Positions 20,496 to 30,992 of a stretch of DNA of 64,000 nucleotides are shown here, one piece after another. Below the pieces are notes generated by a model. It was not told where the DNA came from. It searched no databases and saw nothing but the letters and a program-made list of their open reading frames with translations. Numbering within the stretch: position 1 is the first letter of the stretch; every line of letters begins with the position of its first letter. Made by a program: the position numbers and the translations under genes. Source of the DNA: Mycolicibacterium komanii (lineage in GTDB: Bacteria; Actinomycetota; Actinomycetes; Mycobacteriales; Mycobacteriaceae); contig NZ_CVTA01000062.1 of NCBI RefSeq assembly GCF_001050035.1, positions 1 to 64,000 on the forward strand, written 5' to 3'.

Positions 20496-20506
20496 GTTCG
20501 GTACGG
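20482..20506. terminator. Bidirectional hairpin between the Rv3587c-like gene and disA
   Basis: CCGTACCGAA (20482-20491) pairs with TTCGGTACGG (20497-20506) over a 5-nt loop. The hairpin covers the convergent ends of both genes. No T-tract follows on either strand, so termination strength is uncertain. Confidence 0.55.
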
Positions 20507-20508
20507 TC

Positions 20509-21627
20509 CTACGCCAGCCGGTCGGCGATGGTGGACTCCGCCAGTTGGGAAAGACCCTCCCGGATGTGGCGCGCCCACATCGAGCCGATGCCCTCGACCG
20601 ACTGAAGATCGCCTGCGCTGGCCGCCAGCAGGCCCTGTAGCGATCCGAACGAGCGCACCAGCAGGTCGACGTGCGCGAACTGCAGGCGGGGGATGCCGGC
20701 CATCGCCCGATAACCCCGCGAACTCATCGCCGAATCCTGCGCCTCGATCGTCGACGGGTAGCCGAAGACCCGCGCGAGCGTGGTGAAGTCCAGGAGCTCG
20801 CTGTCGGAGAGCCCGTCGAGTTCCTCGAGCGTGGCGCTCACCTGCGCGGCCGACGGCGGGTCGGGATTGGCGTGGTAATCGCGCACGAGGAGCTCACGGG
20901 CGGTGTCGTTGTCACCGACGAGCTCGTCGAGCTGGAGTTTGAGCTGGCGGCCGTCCGTGCCGAGTTCGACCACGTACGAATCGATTTCGAGGCTGATCCG
21001 GCGCACCATCTCGAGCCGCTGCACCACGGTCATGACGTCGCGCAGCGTGACGAAGTCCTCGATCTCGGCCGTCGACAGCTGCCTGCTGACCTCGTCCAGG
21101 CGGGTCTTGTAGCGCTCGAGCGTGTCGATCGTCTGGTTCGCGCGCGACAGGATGGTCGCCGAATCGGGGATGACATGTCGCTCGCCCGCCACGTACACCG
21201 TCACGATGCTCATCGAGTGGCTGACCGAGATCACCGGGTAGCCGGTCTGGATCGCCGCGCGCTCGGCCGAGCGGTGCCGGGTTCCGGACTCCTCGGTCGG
21301 GATCGACGGATCGGGCACCAGTTGGACGTTGGCCCGCAGGATGTGGGCGCCGTCGCTGGAGAGCACCACGGCGCCGTCCATCTTCGACAACTCGCGCAGC
21401 CGCGTCGGCGCATAACGGACGTCGAGGGAGAAGCCGCCGTCGCAGATGGCCTCGACGCTGTCGTCGTATCCGATGACGATCAGTGCGCCGGTACGGCCAC
21501 GCAGGATGCGTTCCAGGCCGTCACGCAGCGCTGTCCCCGGCGCCAACCGGGCGATCGTCTCGCGCATGGTGGGCCGCGCCAACGGCACCACGGTGCGCCC
21601 CGATCTTCCACCCGACTTCACGGCCAT
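20509..21627 (-). CDS. disA: Diadenylate cyclase DisA
   Basis: This 372-aa enzyme makes c-di-AMP from two ATP and scans DNA for damage. The DAC domain carries Asp84-Gly85-Ala86 (KMDGAVVL) and Arg117-His118-Arg119 (GTRHRSAER), the two catalytic signatures. A coiled linker follows, and then a C-terminal helix-hairpin-helix DNA-binding domain ([19 protein letters not shown]). It lies 31 bp downstream of radA, which in bacteria can inhibit DisA, so the pair is probably an operon. Confidence 0.97.
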   Translation of the reverse strand: MAVKSGGRSGRTVVPLARPTMRETIARLAPGTALRDGLERILRGRTGALIVIGYDDSVEAICDGGFSLDVRYAPTRLRELSKMDGAVVLSSDGAHILRANVQLVPDPSIPTEESGTRHRSAERAAIQTGYPVISVSHSMSIVTVYVAGERHVIPDSATILSRANQTIDTLERYKTRLDEVSRQLSTAEIEDFVTLRDVMTVVQRLEMVRRISLEIDSYVVELGTDGRQLKLQLDELVGDNDTARELLVRDYHANPDPPSAAQVSATLEELDGLSDSELLDFTTLARVFGYPSTIEAQDSAMSSRGYRAMAGIPRLQFAHVDLLVRSFGSLQGLLAASAGDLQSVEGIGSMWARHIREGLSQLAESTIADRLA

Positions 21628-21658
21628 CGCCCCTCCCTAGGATCGGCCGTCATTGGCT

Positions 21659-23050
21659 CTATCTTCGCTGATCTTTGCTGATGTCGCGCAGAACCCGCAA
21701 TGCCGAGCCGATGTCGTGGGCCGTGATAGCCCGCAAGCCGGCCGGTACCGACGTCACGCCGGGCGGCACCACGGCCGAGGTGAAGCCGAGCCGGGCCGCC
21801 TCGGCCAGGCGGCGGTCCATCCCGGTGACACGGCGCAGATCGCCGGCCAGGCCGACCTCGCCGATGGCGACCGCGGCGGCGGGCATCGGGAGGTTCATCT
21901 TCGACGACGCGATGGCCACCGCGACCGCCAGATCCGCCGACGGATCGGTCAGCCGCATGCCGCCCACCGTCGACAGGTAGATGTCGTGCGCTCCGACGGA
22001 CATACCCGCGTGCCTGTCCAACACCGCGGTGATCATCGCGGCGCGCGACGAGTCGATCCCGCTTACGGCGCGCCGCGCGTTACCGTTCGCAGGCGCCCCG
22101 ATGAGGGCCTGCACCTCGCCGATCAACGGACGCTTGCCGTCGAGGGTGACCGTGATCGCCGTTCCCGCAACGGGTTCGGGCCGCTGGTCGCGGAACAGGC
22201 CGGACGGGTCGGCCACACCCTCGATCCCGTTGTCGTGCAACAGGAAACAGCCAACCTCGTCCGCAGCGCCGAACCGGTTCTTGATCCCGCGGACCATGCG
22301 CAGCGACGACGCGCGGTCGCCCTCGAAGTGCAGGACGACGTCGACGAGGTGCTCGAGTGAGCGCGGGCCCGCGATCGCGCCGTCCTTGGTGACGTGACCG
22401 ACGAGGATCATCGCGACGCCGGATGTCTTGGCGGCCATGGTCAGTGCGGTGGTGATCGCCCTGACCTGTGTGACGCCGCCGGTGACGCCGTCGGCCTCGG
22501 TGGTCGACATGGTCTGGACGGAATCGACCACCACCAGGCTTGGTTGCACCGCATCGATGTGTCCGAGCGCGGTGGCCAGGTCCGACTCCGCGGCCAGATA
22601 CACCTCGTCGTGCGTGCAGCGGGTGCGTTCCGCCCGCATCCGGATCTGGCCCGCGGACTCCTCGCCCGAGAGGTACAGCGCGCGTTTACCGGCGGAGGCC
22701 CATCGGTGCGCGACCTCCAGCAGAAGCGTCGACTTGCCGACTCCCGGGTCGCCGGCGAGAAGCGTGACAGACCCCGGAACGAGTCCACCGCCGAGCACCC
22801 GGTCCAGTTCCGTGACGCCGGTGTGGAAGTGGCGGGTGCGACCCGGGTCGATCGAGCTGATCGGCACGGCCGCGGAGGACGGCGCGACCGAGCGGGTAGC
22901 GCCGGAGCCTGCCACGGCGGACAGGACGGCTACCTCGTCGACCGTGCCCCAGGTGCCGCACTCCGGACAGCGGCCGACCCATTTGAGCGTGATGTGGTGG
23001 CACTCCGAGCAGCGGTACTGCGAGCGCGCCTTGGCGCCACCTTTGGCCAC
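21659..23050 (-). CDS. radA: RadA/Sms branch-migration ATPase
   Basis: This 463-aa recombination protein has a zinc finger Cys14-X2-Cys17-X10-Cys28-X2-Cys31, then a RecA-like core with Walker A at 100-108 (GDPGVGKST) and the RadA-specific KNRFG at 257-261. A C-terminal Lon-protease-like domain ends the protein. It sits between lpqE and disA on the same strand in the order lpqE-radA-disA. ATG 23050 gives the normal N-terminus. Confidence 0.97.
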   Translation of the reverse strand: MAKGGAKARSQYRCSECHHITLKWVGRCPECGTWGTVDEVAVLSAVAGSGATRSVAPSSAAVPISSIDPGRTRHFHTGVTELDRVLGGGLVPGSVTLLAGDPGVGKSTLLLEVAHRWASAGKRALYLSGEESAGQIRMRAERTRCTHDEVYLAAESDLATALGHIDAVQPSLVVVDSVQTMSTTEADGVTGGVTQVRAITTALTMAAKTSGVAMILVGHVTKDGAIAGPRSLEHLVDVVLHFEGDRASSLRMVRGIKNRFGAADEVGCFLLHDNGIEGVADPSGLFRDQRPEPVAGTAITVTLDGKRPLIGEVQALIGAPANGNARRAVSGIDSSRAAMITAVLDRHAGMSVGAHDIYLSTVGGMRLTDPSADLAVAVAIASSKMNLPMPAAAVAIGEVGLAGDLRRVTGMDRRLAEAARLGFTSAVVPPGVTSVPAGLRAITAHDIGSALRVLRDISKDQRR

Positions 23051-23125
23051 GCTGTGACGGTAGCCGTCGGCTCCGACAGACAGCGACAGAAACTCAGTGC
23101 CGAGCCTCGTGTCGCCGACTTGGGC

Positions 23126-23683
23126 TCAGTGCCCGCCGCCGCTGTGGCTGCCCGCCTCGACGGCTCCGCCGCGCCGCGGTGTTTCACCGGCCGAGATCGG
23201 CACCCGCACGGTGGTTTCGCCGGCCTTCTCGAACTTGAACGTGAAGTCGTACGTCAGGCCGTTGGTGATCGGCTTGGACAGGGCCACTTTCGCCTCGGCG
23301 GCCTCGGCGGCCTCGACGCTCTCCAACGGGGTGATCTGCCCGTCGGGAGCACCGACGGTGAGCAGTCCGCCCGCGGGCACGCTCGTGTCGCCGGTCAGCG
23401 ACACGGTGCCGACGTCGGAAATGATCTTCTCCAGCTTGTCGGCCTGGTCGGGCGAGTTGTTGGCCGCCACGAAGATCAGCTCGACGTCTTTGCCCGGCCG
23501 GACGAAGTCGGTCACCTGCTCGGCCCGCAGATGCACATTGCGCAACGCGATCTCGCCGACGTTCGCGCTCGTGCCGTTGACCGCCGGCTCCTGCGTGGCC
23601 ATCTGCGAGACCTGCCCGGAACTGCAGCCGACGAGCGCGACGGCGGCGGCCAGCCCGCAGGCGGCCAGTTTGAAGCGGTCCAC
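23126..23683 (-). CDS. lpqE: LpqE lipoprotein
   Basis: This 185-aa lipoprotein begins [20 protein letters not shown], a signal peptide with lipobox ALVGC. A PCu(A)C/DUF461-like beta domain follows, and the C-terminus is Gly/His-rich. A role in binding metal is possible from the His tail and fold type but is inference. GTG 23683 is preceded by a strong AGGAGG. It is the first gene of the lpqE-radA-disA run, and the frame upstream of GTG is not coding. Confidence 0.88.
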   Translation of the reverse strand: MDRFKLAACGLAAAVALVGCSSGQVSQMATQEPAVNGTSANVGEIALRNVHLRAEQVTDFVRPGKDVELIFVAANNSPDQADKLEKIISDVGTVSLTGDTSVPAGGLLTVGAPDGQITPLESVEAAEAAEAKVALSKPITNGLTYDFTFKFEKAGETTVRVPISAGETPRRGGAVEAGSHSGGGH

Positions 23684-24500
<817 letters not shown>

Positions 24501-24505
24501 AGCCG

Positions 24506-24985
24506 ATGACGAGCCTGCCAAGGGTCGGGCTCGGCACCGACGTACACCCCATCCAGGCGGGACGGCCCTGCTGGCTGCTGTGTCTACGCTTCGACGGGGC
24601 CGACGGCTGCGCCGGCCACTCCGATGGTGATGTGGCGGCGCACGCCCTGTGCGATGCGCTGCTTTCCGCGGCCGGTCTCGGCGATCTCGGCGAGGTCTTT
24701 GGAACGGATCGTGACGAGTGGCGCGACGCCAGCGGTGCGGACATGCTTCGGCACGTCCGCGAGCTCGTCTCCGGACAGGGCTTTGAGGTCGGCAACGCCG
24801 CCGTCCAGGTGATCGGTAACCGGCCGAAGGTCGGCCCGCGCCGCGGCGAGGCCCAGAAGATTCTCTCCCAGTTGCTCGACGCCCCCGTGTCGGTCAGCGC
24901 GACGACCACCGACGGGCTGGGTCTGACCGGTCGCGGCGAGGGTCTCGCGGCGATCGCGACCGCGTTGGTGGTCCAGCGCGATTAG
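24506..24985 (+). CDS. ispF: 2-C-methyl-D-erythritol 2,4-cyclodiphosphate synthase
   Basis: This 159-aa MEP-pathway enzyme cyclises CDP-methylerythritol phosphate. Zinc ligands Asp12, His14 (GTDVHPI) and His46 (HSDGDVAAH) are present, along with the C-terminal [15 protein letters not shown]. No clear ribosome site lies in the 5-bp gap, so it is probably coupled to carD. The enzyme that normally precedes it, IspD, is not encoded anywhere in this window. Confidence 0.97.
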   Translation: MTSLPRVGLGTDVHPIQAGRPCWLLCLRFDGADGCAGHSDGDVAAHALCDALLSAAGLGDLGEVFGTDRDEWRDASGADMLRHVRELVSGQGFEVGNAAVQVIGNRPKVGPRRGEAQKILSQLLDAPVSVSATTTDGLGLTGRGEGLAAIATALVVQRD

Positions 24986-24990
24986 GCCTG

Positions 24991-24996
24991 TAAGCT
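24991..24996 (+). promoter_or_regulatory. -10 TAAGCT upstream of cysS
   Basis: TAAGCT ends 8 nt before a GTG at 25005 and could start a leaderless transcript beginning with the mini-ORF that leads into cysS. Confidence 0.5.
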
Positions 24997-25004
24997 GGCG
25001 CTTC

Positions 25005-25040
25005 GTGAATGGGACGAAGAATCGGGCGGTCGGCGCGTGA
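25005..25040 (+). CDS. Possible leaderless 11-codon upstream ORF (cysS leader peptide)
   Basis: GTG 25005 lies 8 nt after a TAAGCT -10 element and opens an 11-residue frame ([11 protein letters not shown]). Its TGA overlaps the cysS GTG in GTGA. The arrangement resembles coupling of a leader peptide to the gene. It contains no Cys, so cysteine attenuation is not suggested by its sequence. Nothing beyond position supports translation. Confidence 0.35.
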   Translation: MNGTKNRAVGA

Positions 25041-26437
25041 CCGATCTGCGACTGCACGACACCATGACCGGTGCCGTGCGCGATTTCGTTCCCGTGCGCC
25101 CGGGTCACGCCTCGGTCTACCTCTGCGGAGCCACGGTTCAGGGTCTGCCGCACATCGGACACGTGCGCAGCGGCGTCGCATTCGACGTGCTTCGCCGTTG
25201 GCTGATGGCCAAGGGCTACGACGTCGCGTTCATCCGCAACGTCACCGACATAGACGACAAGATCCTCAACAAGGCCGCCGATGCCGGCAGGCCCTGGTGG
25301 GAGTGGGCGGCCACCTATGAACGCGCGTTCTCGGCCGCGTACGACGCGCTCGGGGTCCTCCCGCCGTCGGCCGAGCCGCGTGCGACCGGGCACATCACCC
25401 AGATGGTCGAGCTGATCGAGCGGCTGATCGAGCGAGGTCACGCCTACGTCGGTAACGGCGATGTCTACTTCGACGTGCTCAGCCTGCCGGCCTACGGGAA
25501 GCTGTCCGGCCACAAGATCGACGACGTGCATCAGGGCGAGGGCGCCGCCAAGGGCAAGCGCGACGAGCGCGACTTCACCCTGTGGAAGGGCGCCAAACCC
25601 GGTGAACCGTCGTGGCCGACGCCGTGGGGCCGCGGACGGCCGGGCTGGCACACCGAATGCGTCGCGATGTGCGAGGCCTACCTCGGCGCGGAGTTCGACA
25701 TCCACGCCGGCGGTATGGATCTGGTTTTCCCTCACCACGAGAACGAGATCGCCCAGGCCGAGGCCGCCGGCGACACGTTCGCCCGGTACTGGCTGCACAA
25801 CGGCTGGGTGACCATGGGCGGCGAGAAGATGAGCAAGTCGCTGGGCAACGTACTCGCGATTCCCGCTGTGCTGCAGCGTGTCCGGGCGGCGGAGTTGCGG
25901 TACTACCTCGGCAGTGCGCACTACCGGTCGATGCTGGAGTTCTCCGAGACGGCGCTGCAGGACGCCGCGAAGGCCTACACCGGCGTCGAGGACTTCCTGC
26001 ACCGCGTCCGCAGCCGCGTCGGCGCCGTTGTGCCCGGCGAGTGGACGCCGAAATTCGCTGCGGCCCTTGACGACGACCTCTCGGTCCCGATCGCGCTGGC
26101 CGAGGTGCACGCCGCCAGGGCCGAGGGCAATCGCGCGCTGGACGCCGGCGACCACGAGACCGCGTTGACCCAGGCGATGTCGATCCGCGCGATGATGGGG
26201 ATCCTCGGCGCCGACCCGCTCGACGAGCGCTGGGAGTCCAAGGACGAGACCTCGGCCGCGCTGGCCGCCGTCGACGTACTGGTGCGAGCAGAGGTCGAGC
26301 GGCGCGAGGATGCGCGCGCGCGGCGCGACTGGGCCGAGGCCGACGCGATCCGGGACCGCCTGAAGGAGGCGGGAATCGAGGTCACCGACACCGCCGACGG
26401 TCCGCAGTGGACGCTCCTCGACGGGCACACCAAGTAA
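25037..26437 (+). CDS. cysS: Cysteinyl-tRNA synthetase
   Basis: This 466-aa class I synthetase has Cys30 as the first zinc ligand, a HIGH motif at 39-42 ([10 protein letters not shown]), further zinc ligands in GWHTECVAM and FPHHENE, and KMSKS in [11 protein letters not shown]. The C-terminal DALR/anticodon domain ends the protein. GTG 25037 gives the expected N-terminus. The next gene begins on the base after its stop. Confidence 0.97.
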   Translation: MTDLRLHDTMTGAVRDFVPVRPGHASVYLCGATVQGLPHIGHVRSGVAFDVLRRWLMAKGYDVAFIRNVTDIDDKILNKAADAGRPWWEWAATYERAFSAAYDALGVLPPSAEPRATGHITQMVELIERLIERGHAYVGNGDVYFDVLSLPAYGKLSGHKIDDVHQGEGAAKGKRDERDFTLWKGAKPGEPSWPTPWGRGRPGWHTECVAMCEAYLGAEFDIHAGGMDLVFPHHENEIAQAEAAGDTFARYWLHNGWVTMGGEKMSKSLGNVLAIPAVLQRVRAAELRYYLGSAHYRSMLEFSETALQDAAKAYTGVEDFLHRVRSRVGAVVPGEWTPKFAAALDDDLSVPIALAEVHAARAEGNRALDAGDHETALTQAMSIRAMMGILGADPLDERWESKDETSAALAAVDVLVRAEVERREDARARRDWAEADAIRDRLKEAGIEVTDTADGPQWTLLDGHTK

Positions 26438-27382
26438 ATGGCAGGCAATTCGAAGCGTAGGGGCGCGGTCCGCAAACCGGGCACCAAGAAGGGGCCGACG
26501 GTCGGTTCGGGCGGCGTGCGCCGCCGCGGGCTCGAGGGTCGCGGCGCCACTCCGCCCGCGCACATGCGTCCCAACCACCCCGCGGCCAAGCGCGCGGCGA
26601 AGGCCACCAAATCGCAGGCCCGCCGACATACCAAGAAGACTGACGACACCGAGATCGTCCTCGGACGCAATCCCGTTCTGGAGTGCCTTCGCGCGCAAGT
26701 GCCCGCAACCGCGCTCTACGTCGCGCTGGGCGCCGAGGCCGACGAGCGGTTGACCGAGTCGGTTCAGATCGCGGCCGACGCGGGCATCTCGATCCTCGAG
26801 GTGCCGCGCCACGACCTCGACCGCATCGCCGCCAACGGACTGCATCAGGGTGTGGCGCTTCAGGTTCCGCCCTACCAGTACGCGCATCCGGACGACCTGC
26901 TCTCAGCCGTGACGGCGGACGGCTCCTCGGCGCTGCTGGTCGCGCTGGACAACATCTCCGACCCCCGCAACCTCGGCGCGATCGTGCGCTCGGTCGCGGC
27001 GTTCGGAGGCCACGGCGTTCTCATCCCGCAGCGTAGGTCGGCCTCGGTGACCGCGGTCGCGTGGCGCACCAGCGCCGGCGCCGCGGCACGGCTGCCGGTC
27101 GCCAGGGCCACGAATCTCACTCGCACGCTGAAGAGTTGGGCCGACGCGGGCCTGCAGGTCGTCGGGTTGGACGCCGACGGGGACACCACGGTCGAGGAAC
27201 TGGACGGCTCCGGGCCGATCGTTGTGGTGGTCGGCTCGGAGGGCAAGGGACTTTCCCGGCTGGTCCGCGAGACCTGCGATGCGGTGGTGTCAATTCCGAT
27301 GGCGGGGCCGACCGAGTCGTTGAACGCGTCGGTGGCCGCGGGAGTCGTGCTCGCCGAGATCGCCCGCCAGCGCAGGAGCTAG
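26438..27382 (+). CDS. SpoU/TrmH-family 23S rRNA 2'-O-methyltransferase (Rv3579c-like)
   Basis: This 314-aa protein starts with a long basic, disordered region (about residues 1-70). A substrate-binding domain follows, and then a SPOUT catalytic domain with [29 protein letters not shown] and [17 protein letters not shown]. By family it is RlmB-like, methylating the ribose of a 23S rRNA guanosine; the exact target is inferred. It begins directly after cysS and ends overlapping the convergent transporter stop (CTAG). Confidence 0.93.
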   Translation: MAGNSKRRGAVRKPGTKKGPTVGSGGVRRRGLEGRGATPPAHMRPNHPAAKRAAKATKSQARRHTKKTDDTEIVLGRNPVLECLRAQVPATALYVALGAEADERLTESVQIAADAGISILEVPRHDLDRIAANGLHQGVALQVPPYQYAHPDDLLSAVTADGSSALLVALDNISDPRNLGAIVRSVAAFGGHGVLIPQRRSASVTAVAWRTSAGAAARLPVARATNLTRTLKSWADAGLQVVGLDADGDTTVEELDGSGPIVVVVGSEGKGLSRLVRETCDAVVSIPMAGPTESLNASVAAGVVLAEIARQRRS

Positions 27383-28617
27383 AGCCCGGACACCCGCAGT
27401 CCCAGCCACAGCCCGGCGACCGCCACCACCAACGTGACCGGAACCGTGTACAGCCCGACGCGACTGAATTCGGTTGCACTTGTTTTCATCTCACGACGCA
27501 CGACACTGCGCCACAGCAGGTTGGCCAGCGAACCGACATAGGTCAGATTCGGCCCTATGTTCACCCCGATCAGCACCGCCAACACCGCGCCCGGCCCGGT
27601 CGCCGACACCAAGGGCAGCAGCACGAGCACCGCGGGCAGGTTGTTGACCACGTTCGACAGCACCGCCGCGGCGGCCGCGATACCCAGCAGCGCGAGCAGG
27701 CCCTGACCGTCGGGCAGCAGGCCGCGCATCGCGGTGTCGAGACCGTTGACCATCACCGCGTGTACCACCACGCCGAGGCACAGCACGAACACCAGGAACG
27801 GCACGTCCGCTGCGGCGGCGAGACGGGTCACGGTCGTATGGCGTCGCACCAGGCTCCGCCCGCCGAGCACCAACACTCCGCCCAGCGCCGCCCAGGCCGG
27901 CGAGAACCCGAGCATCGATGCCACGACGAAACCGCCCAGGGTCAACCCCAACACCACGAGCGGGAACACCGGTACGTGCACGGCCTCCTGCATCACCGGC
28001 TCGGGCGTGACCGACAGGTCGTGACGGAAAAGCCAACGCAGCAAAGCGAATTCGACGACGATCGCGGCCAGCCACGGCAGCGTCATGAGCCCTGCGAACC
28101 CGAGGAACGAGACCCCCGCCGCGCTGAACGCCAGAAGATTGGTCAGGTTCGATACCGGTAACAGCAGCGACGCGCTGTTGGCGAGGTGCGCCGTGGCGTA
28201 GGCGTGTGGCCGGGCCGAAACCGACAGGATCCGGGCGGTCGCGAGCACCACGGGTGTCAGCAGCACGACGGTGGCATCCAGGCTCAAAATCGCGGTCGTC
28301 GCCGCCGCGATCGCGAACACGCCTGCAAGCAAACGATTCTGGCTGCCGTCGGCGGCGCGCGCCATCGCCGCGCCCGCCGCGCGGAACACCCCCTCGTCCG
28401 CGCACAGCCGCGCCAGCACCAGCACGACCGCCAGAAAGCCGACCACCGGCAACAGTCGCCCGACCTCTTCGGCCGCCTCGCGCGGTGAGACGACGTCGGC
28501 CGCGATCAGCAGCACCGCCACCGGGACGGCGACGACGGCCTCCGGCCACCTGTGCGGGCGCGCCACCGCGAAGACCAGCACGACCGCCAGCGCGGCCGCA
28601 GACGCAATCAGCTCCAC
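27379..28617 (-). CDS. ArsB/NhaD-superfamily membrane transporter (Rv3578 ArsB2-like)
   Basis: This 412-aa protein has about 10-11 membrane segments and two inverted repeats with [18 protein letters not shown] and [17 protein letters not shown], the paired re-entrant signature of ion-transporter-superfamily proteins. It is syntenic with Rv3578 (arsB2). The substrate is not clear; no arsenic genes are near, so an arsenite role is not supported here. GTG 28617 overlaps the end of the MBL-fold gene by 10 bp. The long open frame upstream is not part of it. Confidence 0.88.
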   Translation of the reverse strand: MELIASAAALAVVLVFAVARPHRWPEAVVAVPVAVLLIAADVVSPREAAEEVGRLLPVVGFLAVVLVLARLCADEGVFRAAGAAMARAADGSQNRLLAGVFAIAAATTAILSLDATVVLLTPVVLATARILSVSARPHAYATAHLANSASLLLPVSNLTNLLAFSAAGVSFLGFAGLMTLPWLAAIVVEFALLRWLFRHDLSVTPEPVMQEAVHVPVFPLVVLGLTLGGFVVASMLGFSPAWAALGGVLVLGGRSLVRRHTTVTRLAAAADVPFLVFVLCLGVVVHAVMVNGLDTAMRGLLPDGQGLLALLGIAAAAAVLSNVVNNLPAVLVLLPLVSATGPGAVLAVLIGVNIGPNLTYVGSLANLLWRSVVRREMKTSATEFSRVGLYTVPVTLVVAVAGLWLGLRVSGL

Positions 28618-29528
28618 GGGTCGGCGGGCTGCCACAGCGTGGGCAGGTGCAGAGCAACACCGTCGTCGCGGGCCAGCCGCGACAGCACCCGCATCGACAC
28701 GTCGAGGTCGTCGGCGGCGTAGGGAAGCGCGCGCAGCGCATCGTGGAGCGGACGGAAGAAGTCGTCCCAGTGGATCAACACCACGCGGCGTGCGCCGACG
28801 GTCTGCACGGTCTCGCGCCAGTAGTCCTTCAGGTAGCGCTCCGGTTGCAATCCGAGCTGGCCGACCCCGAGGTACACGACGTCGGCGCGCTGCCCGGCCA
28901 GTGCGCCGGGGGCGAATCCCGCGCTGCCGACGATCAGCAGGCTCTTGCTCGACGGGCGATGGTGCACCAGCGTCGACCACGCCTCACCGCACCGGTACGC
29001 CGACACCTTGACCGGCGGCACGACCGGGCCGGTGATGACTCCCGGAAACCGGTCGGGCGGGCAGTGATTGCCCTCGAAGAGCGTGACGTCGTAGGAACCC
29101 AGCGCGACGGGCCGGCCGGGGGCGACGATTACCAGGCGGTCCTCCGGCAGCCGGTGGCCGCGGCCGACCTGGGCGGCCGACCGCCCGCCGACGATGCGCG
29201 CGCCGGTGCGCTCGGCCACCACCGCGCTGTCCATCGCGTGGTCGTAATGGGTGTGCACAGGCAGAACGGCTTCCAGCCGGTCGATTCGCAGGCGGGCGAG
29301 GCATCCGTCGATGCGCGGCTCCGACGGCGACAACCGCCGCAGCCCGACCTGACGCAGGTTGGGCCGGGAGAAGAAGCCGTCGGTCAGGATCGCCGACTCG
29401 CCGTCGTCGATGTGCAGCGTCGTGACGCCCGCCCAGGTGACCGTCAGCGGCGACGTTGGGGTCGCCGGCGGTGCGTCGAAGTAGCGCTCGTACTCCGTCA
29501 GATCGGGTCGGCCGAGCTTGAAGCGCAT
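28608..29528 (-). CDS. MBL-fold metallohydrolase (Rv3577-like)
   Basis: This 306-aa protein has the metallo-beta-lactamase zinc motif HTHYDHAMDS, a Cys/His-rich region (EGNHCPP) and a later His (VLIHWDD). It is related to UlaG/NAPE-PLD-like hydrolases; the substrate is unknown. ATG 29528 is chosen because the -10 hexamer is 7 nt upstream, which removes eight codons of an alternative start. It is divergent from the FhuF-like gene. Confidence 0.9.
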   Translation of the reverse strand: MRFKLGRPDLTEYERYFDAPPATPTSPLTVTWAGVTTLHIDDGESAILTDGFFSRPNLRQVGLRRLSPSEPRIDGCLARLRIDRLEAVLPVHTHYDHAMDSAVVAERTGARIVGGRSAAQVGRGHRLPEDRLVIVAPGRPVALGSYDVTLFEGNHCPPDRFPGVITGPVVPPVKVSAYRCGEAWSTLVHHRPSSKSLLIVGSAGFAPGALAGQRADVVYLGVGQLGLQPERYLKDYWRETVQTVGARRVVLIHWDDFFRPLHDALRALPYAADDLDVSMRVLSRLARDDGVALHLPTLWQPADPWS

Positions 29529-29535
29529 AGCGCCA

Positions 29536-29541
29536 ACCTTA
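29536..29541 (-). promoter_or_regulatory. -10 TAAGGT, leaderless promoter of the MBL-fold gene
   Basis: On the - strand TAAGGT ends 7 nt before ATG 29528. Confidence 0.55.
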
Positions 29542-29573
29542 GATGCGGCCATGGCGGGACAGTTCTGCTCCGA

Positions 29574-29579
29574 TACTTT
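29574..29579 (+). promoter_or_regulatory. -10 TACTTT, leaderless promoter of the FhuF-like gene
   Basis: TACTTT ends 8 nt before GTG 29588. With the opposite hexamer at 29536-29541 it makes a 59-bp divergent promoter region. Confidence 0.5.
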
Positions 29580-29587
29580 GTGACCCG

Positions 29588-30241
29588 GTGAGGATCGACG
29601 GCGAGTTGGACGACATCGCCCGCTACGGCGGGTTCTTCGCCATCTCCCACGGGTCCGCCGGCGCCGGCTGGCGGCCAGTTCAGTCGTGTTACGCCGACGG
29701 TTACGAGGACCTGATCGAGAAGACCGCGGTGCGGTACCGCACGGCCGACCGCCGCGTCGCCGCGTCTTTGGTCCAGATGAGCCACGCGTCGAGGCTGTGG
29801 TCGCCGGTTCTCGCGTGCGCCGTCACCCACCGAGTGTTACCCGACCTCACGGGACTGCGGCGGGCCGAGGACGGGGCCGAGCTGAGACTGCCTGTGCCGG
29901 AGGGTAACCCGCTGCCGGCGAATCCGGCCGGGTCGCTGTATCGCATCGTGGTTCAGGACCACCTCGAGCCGCTGGCCGCCGGCCTGCGGGTCAAGGTCGC
30001 GCCGGGACTGCTGTACGGCAACATCGCGTCGGCATTGGTGGCCGCGACCCGAGCGCTGTACTCGGGCAGGCCCGAACTTCGCGATGAGGCGACGCGCCTG
30101 GCGCGAGAGTTGCTGCAGACCGGCAAGCTCGCGGAAACCGGGACCATCAAGCACAATTTGGCTTTTCGTCGCAGCAGCTGCTGCCTGTACTACCGCGTCG
30201 CCGACGGGTCGAAATGCGCGGACTGCGCGCTGCTCAGGTGA
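29588..30241 (+). CDS. FhuF-like (2Fe-2S) protein, putative ferric reductase
   Basis: This 217-aa protein ends with Cys-Cys-X10-Cys-X2-Cys (SSCCLYYRVADGSKCADC), the FhuF-type 2Fe-2S signature found in ferric-siderophore reductases. The rest resembles the IucA/IucC-like C-terminal fold. A role in reducing imported ferric chelates is likely from the family. Siderophore genes are not adjacent, though mhuD (haem iron) lies about 14 kb upstream. GTG 29588 is set by the promoter; the last 8 bp overlap convergent pxpA. Confidence 0.85.
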   Translation: MRIDGELDDIARYGGFFAISHGSAGAGWRPVQSCYADGYEDLIEKTAVRYRTADRRVAASLVQMSHASRLWSPVLACAVTHRVLPDLTGLRRAEDGAELRLPVPEGNPLPANPAGSLYRIVVQDHLEPLAAGLRVKVAPGLLYGNIASALVAATRALYSGRPELRDEATRLARELLQTGKLAETGTIKHNLAFRRSSCCLYYRVADGSKCADCALLR

Positions 30242-30992
30242 ACGGCTTGATGTCGACGCCCTCGTCCTTCAGGCGGTCCCGCACCACCGTGGCGATCTGC
30301 ACGGCGCCCGGCGAATCACCGTGCACGCAAATCGAATCGACGGTGATCGGGATGGTCGAGCCGTCGACCGCGTCGACACGGCCCGACAACACCATCGACG
30401 CGATCCGGTCGGCGATGACGTCGGTGTCGCGCAGGACGGCGCCGCGCTGACGGCGATCCACCAGCCTGCCATCCGGGCGATACGCCCGGTCGGCGAACGC
30501 CTCTGGCACGATACGCAATCCGAGTTCTTCGGCCTCGCGGAAGAACGCCGATCCCGCTAGCCCGAGCACGGGAAGGCCGGGATCCACGGCGTGCACGGCT
30601 TCGGCGACAGCGCGGGCCTGATCGGTGTTGGTCACGATCGCGAAGTACAGCGCCCCATGGGGTTTGACGTATCTGACTTCTGTCCCGGCTGCGTGGGCCA
30701 TCGCCTGGAGTGCACCGATCTGGTAGATGACGTCGGCCTTGAGATCCTCTGGCGTCGCGTCGATGAACCGCCTCCCGAAGCCTGCGAGGTCGCGATAGCT
30801 GACCTGCGCGCCGATTCGCACGTCACGTTCGGCGGCCGCCCGGCACGTCCGCAGCAGCAGCGCAGGGTCGCCTGCGTGGAAGCCGCACGCGACGTTGGCA
30901 CTCGTCACGATGTCGAGCATGGCCTCGTCGTCACCCAGGCGCCACACCCCGAAACCCTCGCCGAGGTCGGCATTCACATCGATCGTTCTCAC
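30234..30992 (-). CDS. pxpA: 5-oxoprolinase subunit A (LamB/YcsF family)
   Basis: This 252-aa protein of the PxpA family begins RTIDVNADLGEGFGVWRLGDD and has VKPHGALY and DSICVHGD, the conserved metal/substrate signatures. With PxpB and PxpC it hydrolyses 5-oxoproline to glutamate using ATP. Neither partner is in this window, which is unusual because pxpABC are normally clustered. GTG 30992 overlaps the bluB stop by 4 nt, so pxpA is translated with bluB. Confidence 0.92.
   Translation of the reverse strand: MRTIDVNADLGEGFGVWRLGDDEAMLDIVTSANVACGFHAGDPALLLRTCRAAAERDVRIGAQVSYRDLAGFGRRFIDATPEDLKADVIYQIGALQAMAHAAGTEVRYVKPHGALYFAIVTNTDQARAVAEAVHAVDPGLPVLGLAGSAFFREAEELGLRIVPEAFADRAYRPDGRLVDRRQRGAVLRDTDVIADRIASMVLSGRVDAVDGSTIPITVDSICVHGDSPGAVQIATVVRDRLKDEGVDIKPFT

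Noticed and set aside
24584..26887. 767-residue open frame on the - strand
   Set aside because: It mirrors ispF, cysS and the methyltransferase, all with intact family motifs; its composition is typical of antisense frames.
27061..28161. 366-residue open frame on the + strand, His/Gln/Arg-rich
   Set aside because: It is antisense to the ArsB/NhaD-like transporter and has no hydrophobic or domain character.
28186..29591. Long + strand frames over the MBL-fold gene
   Set aside because: They are antisense to an intact MBL-fold protein with its own promoter; Arg/Pro-rich shadow.
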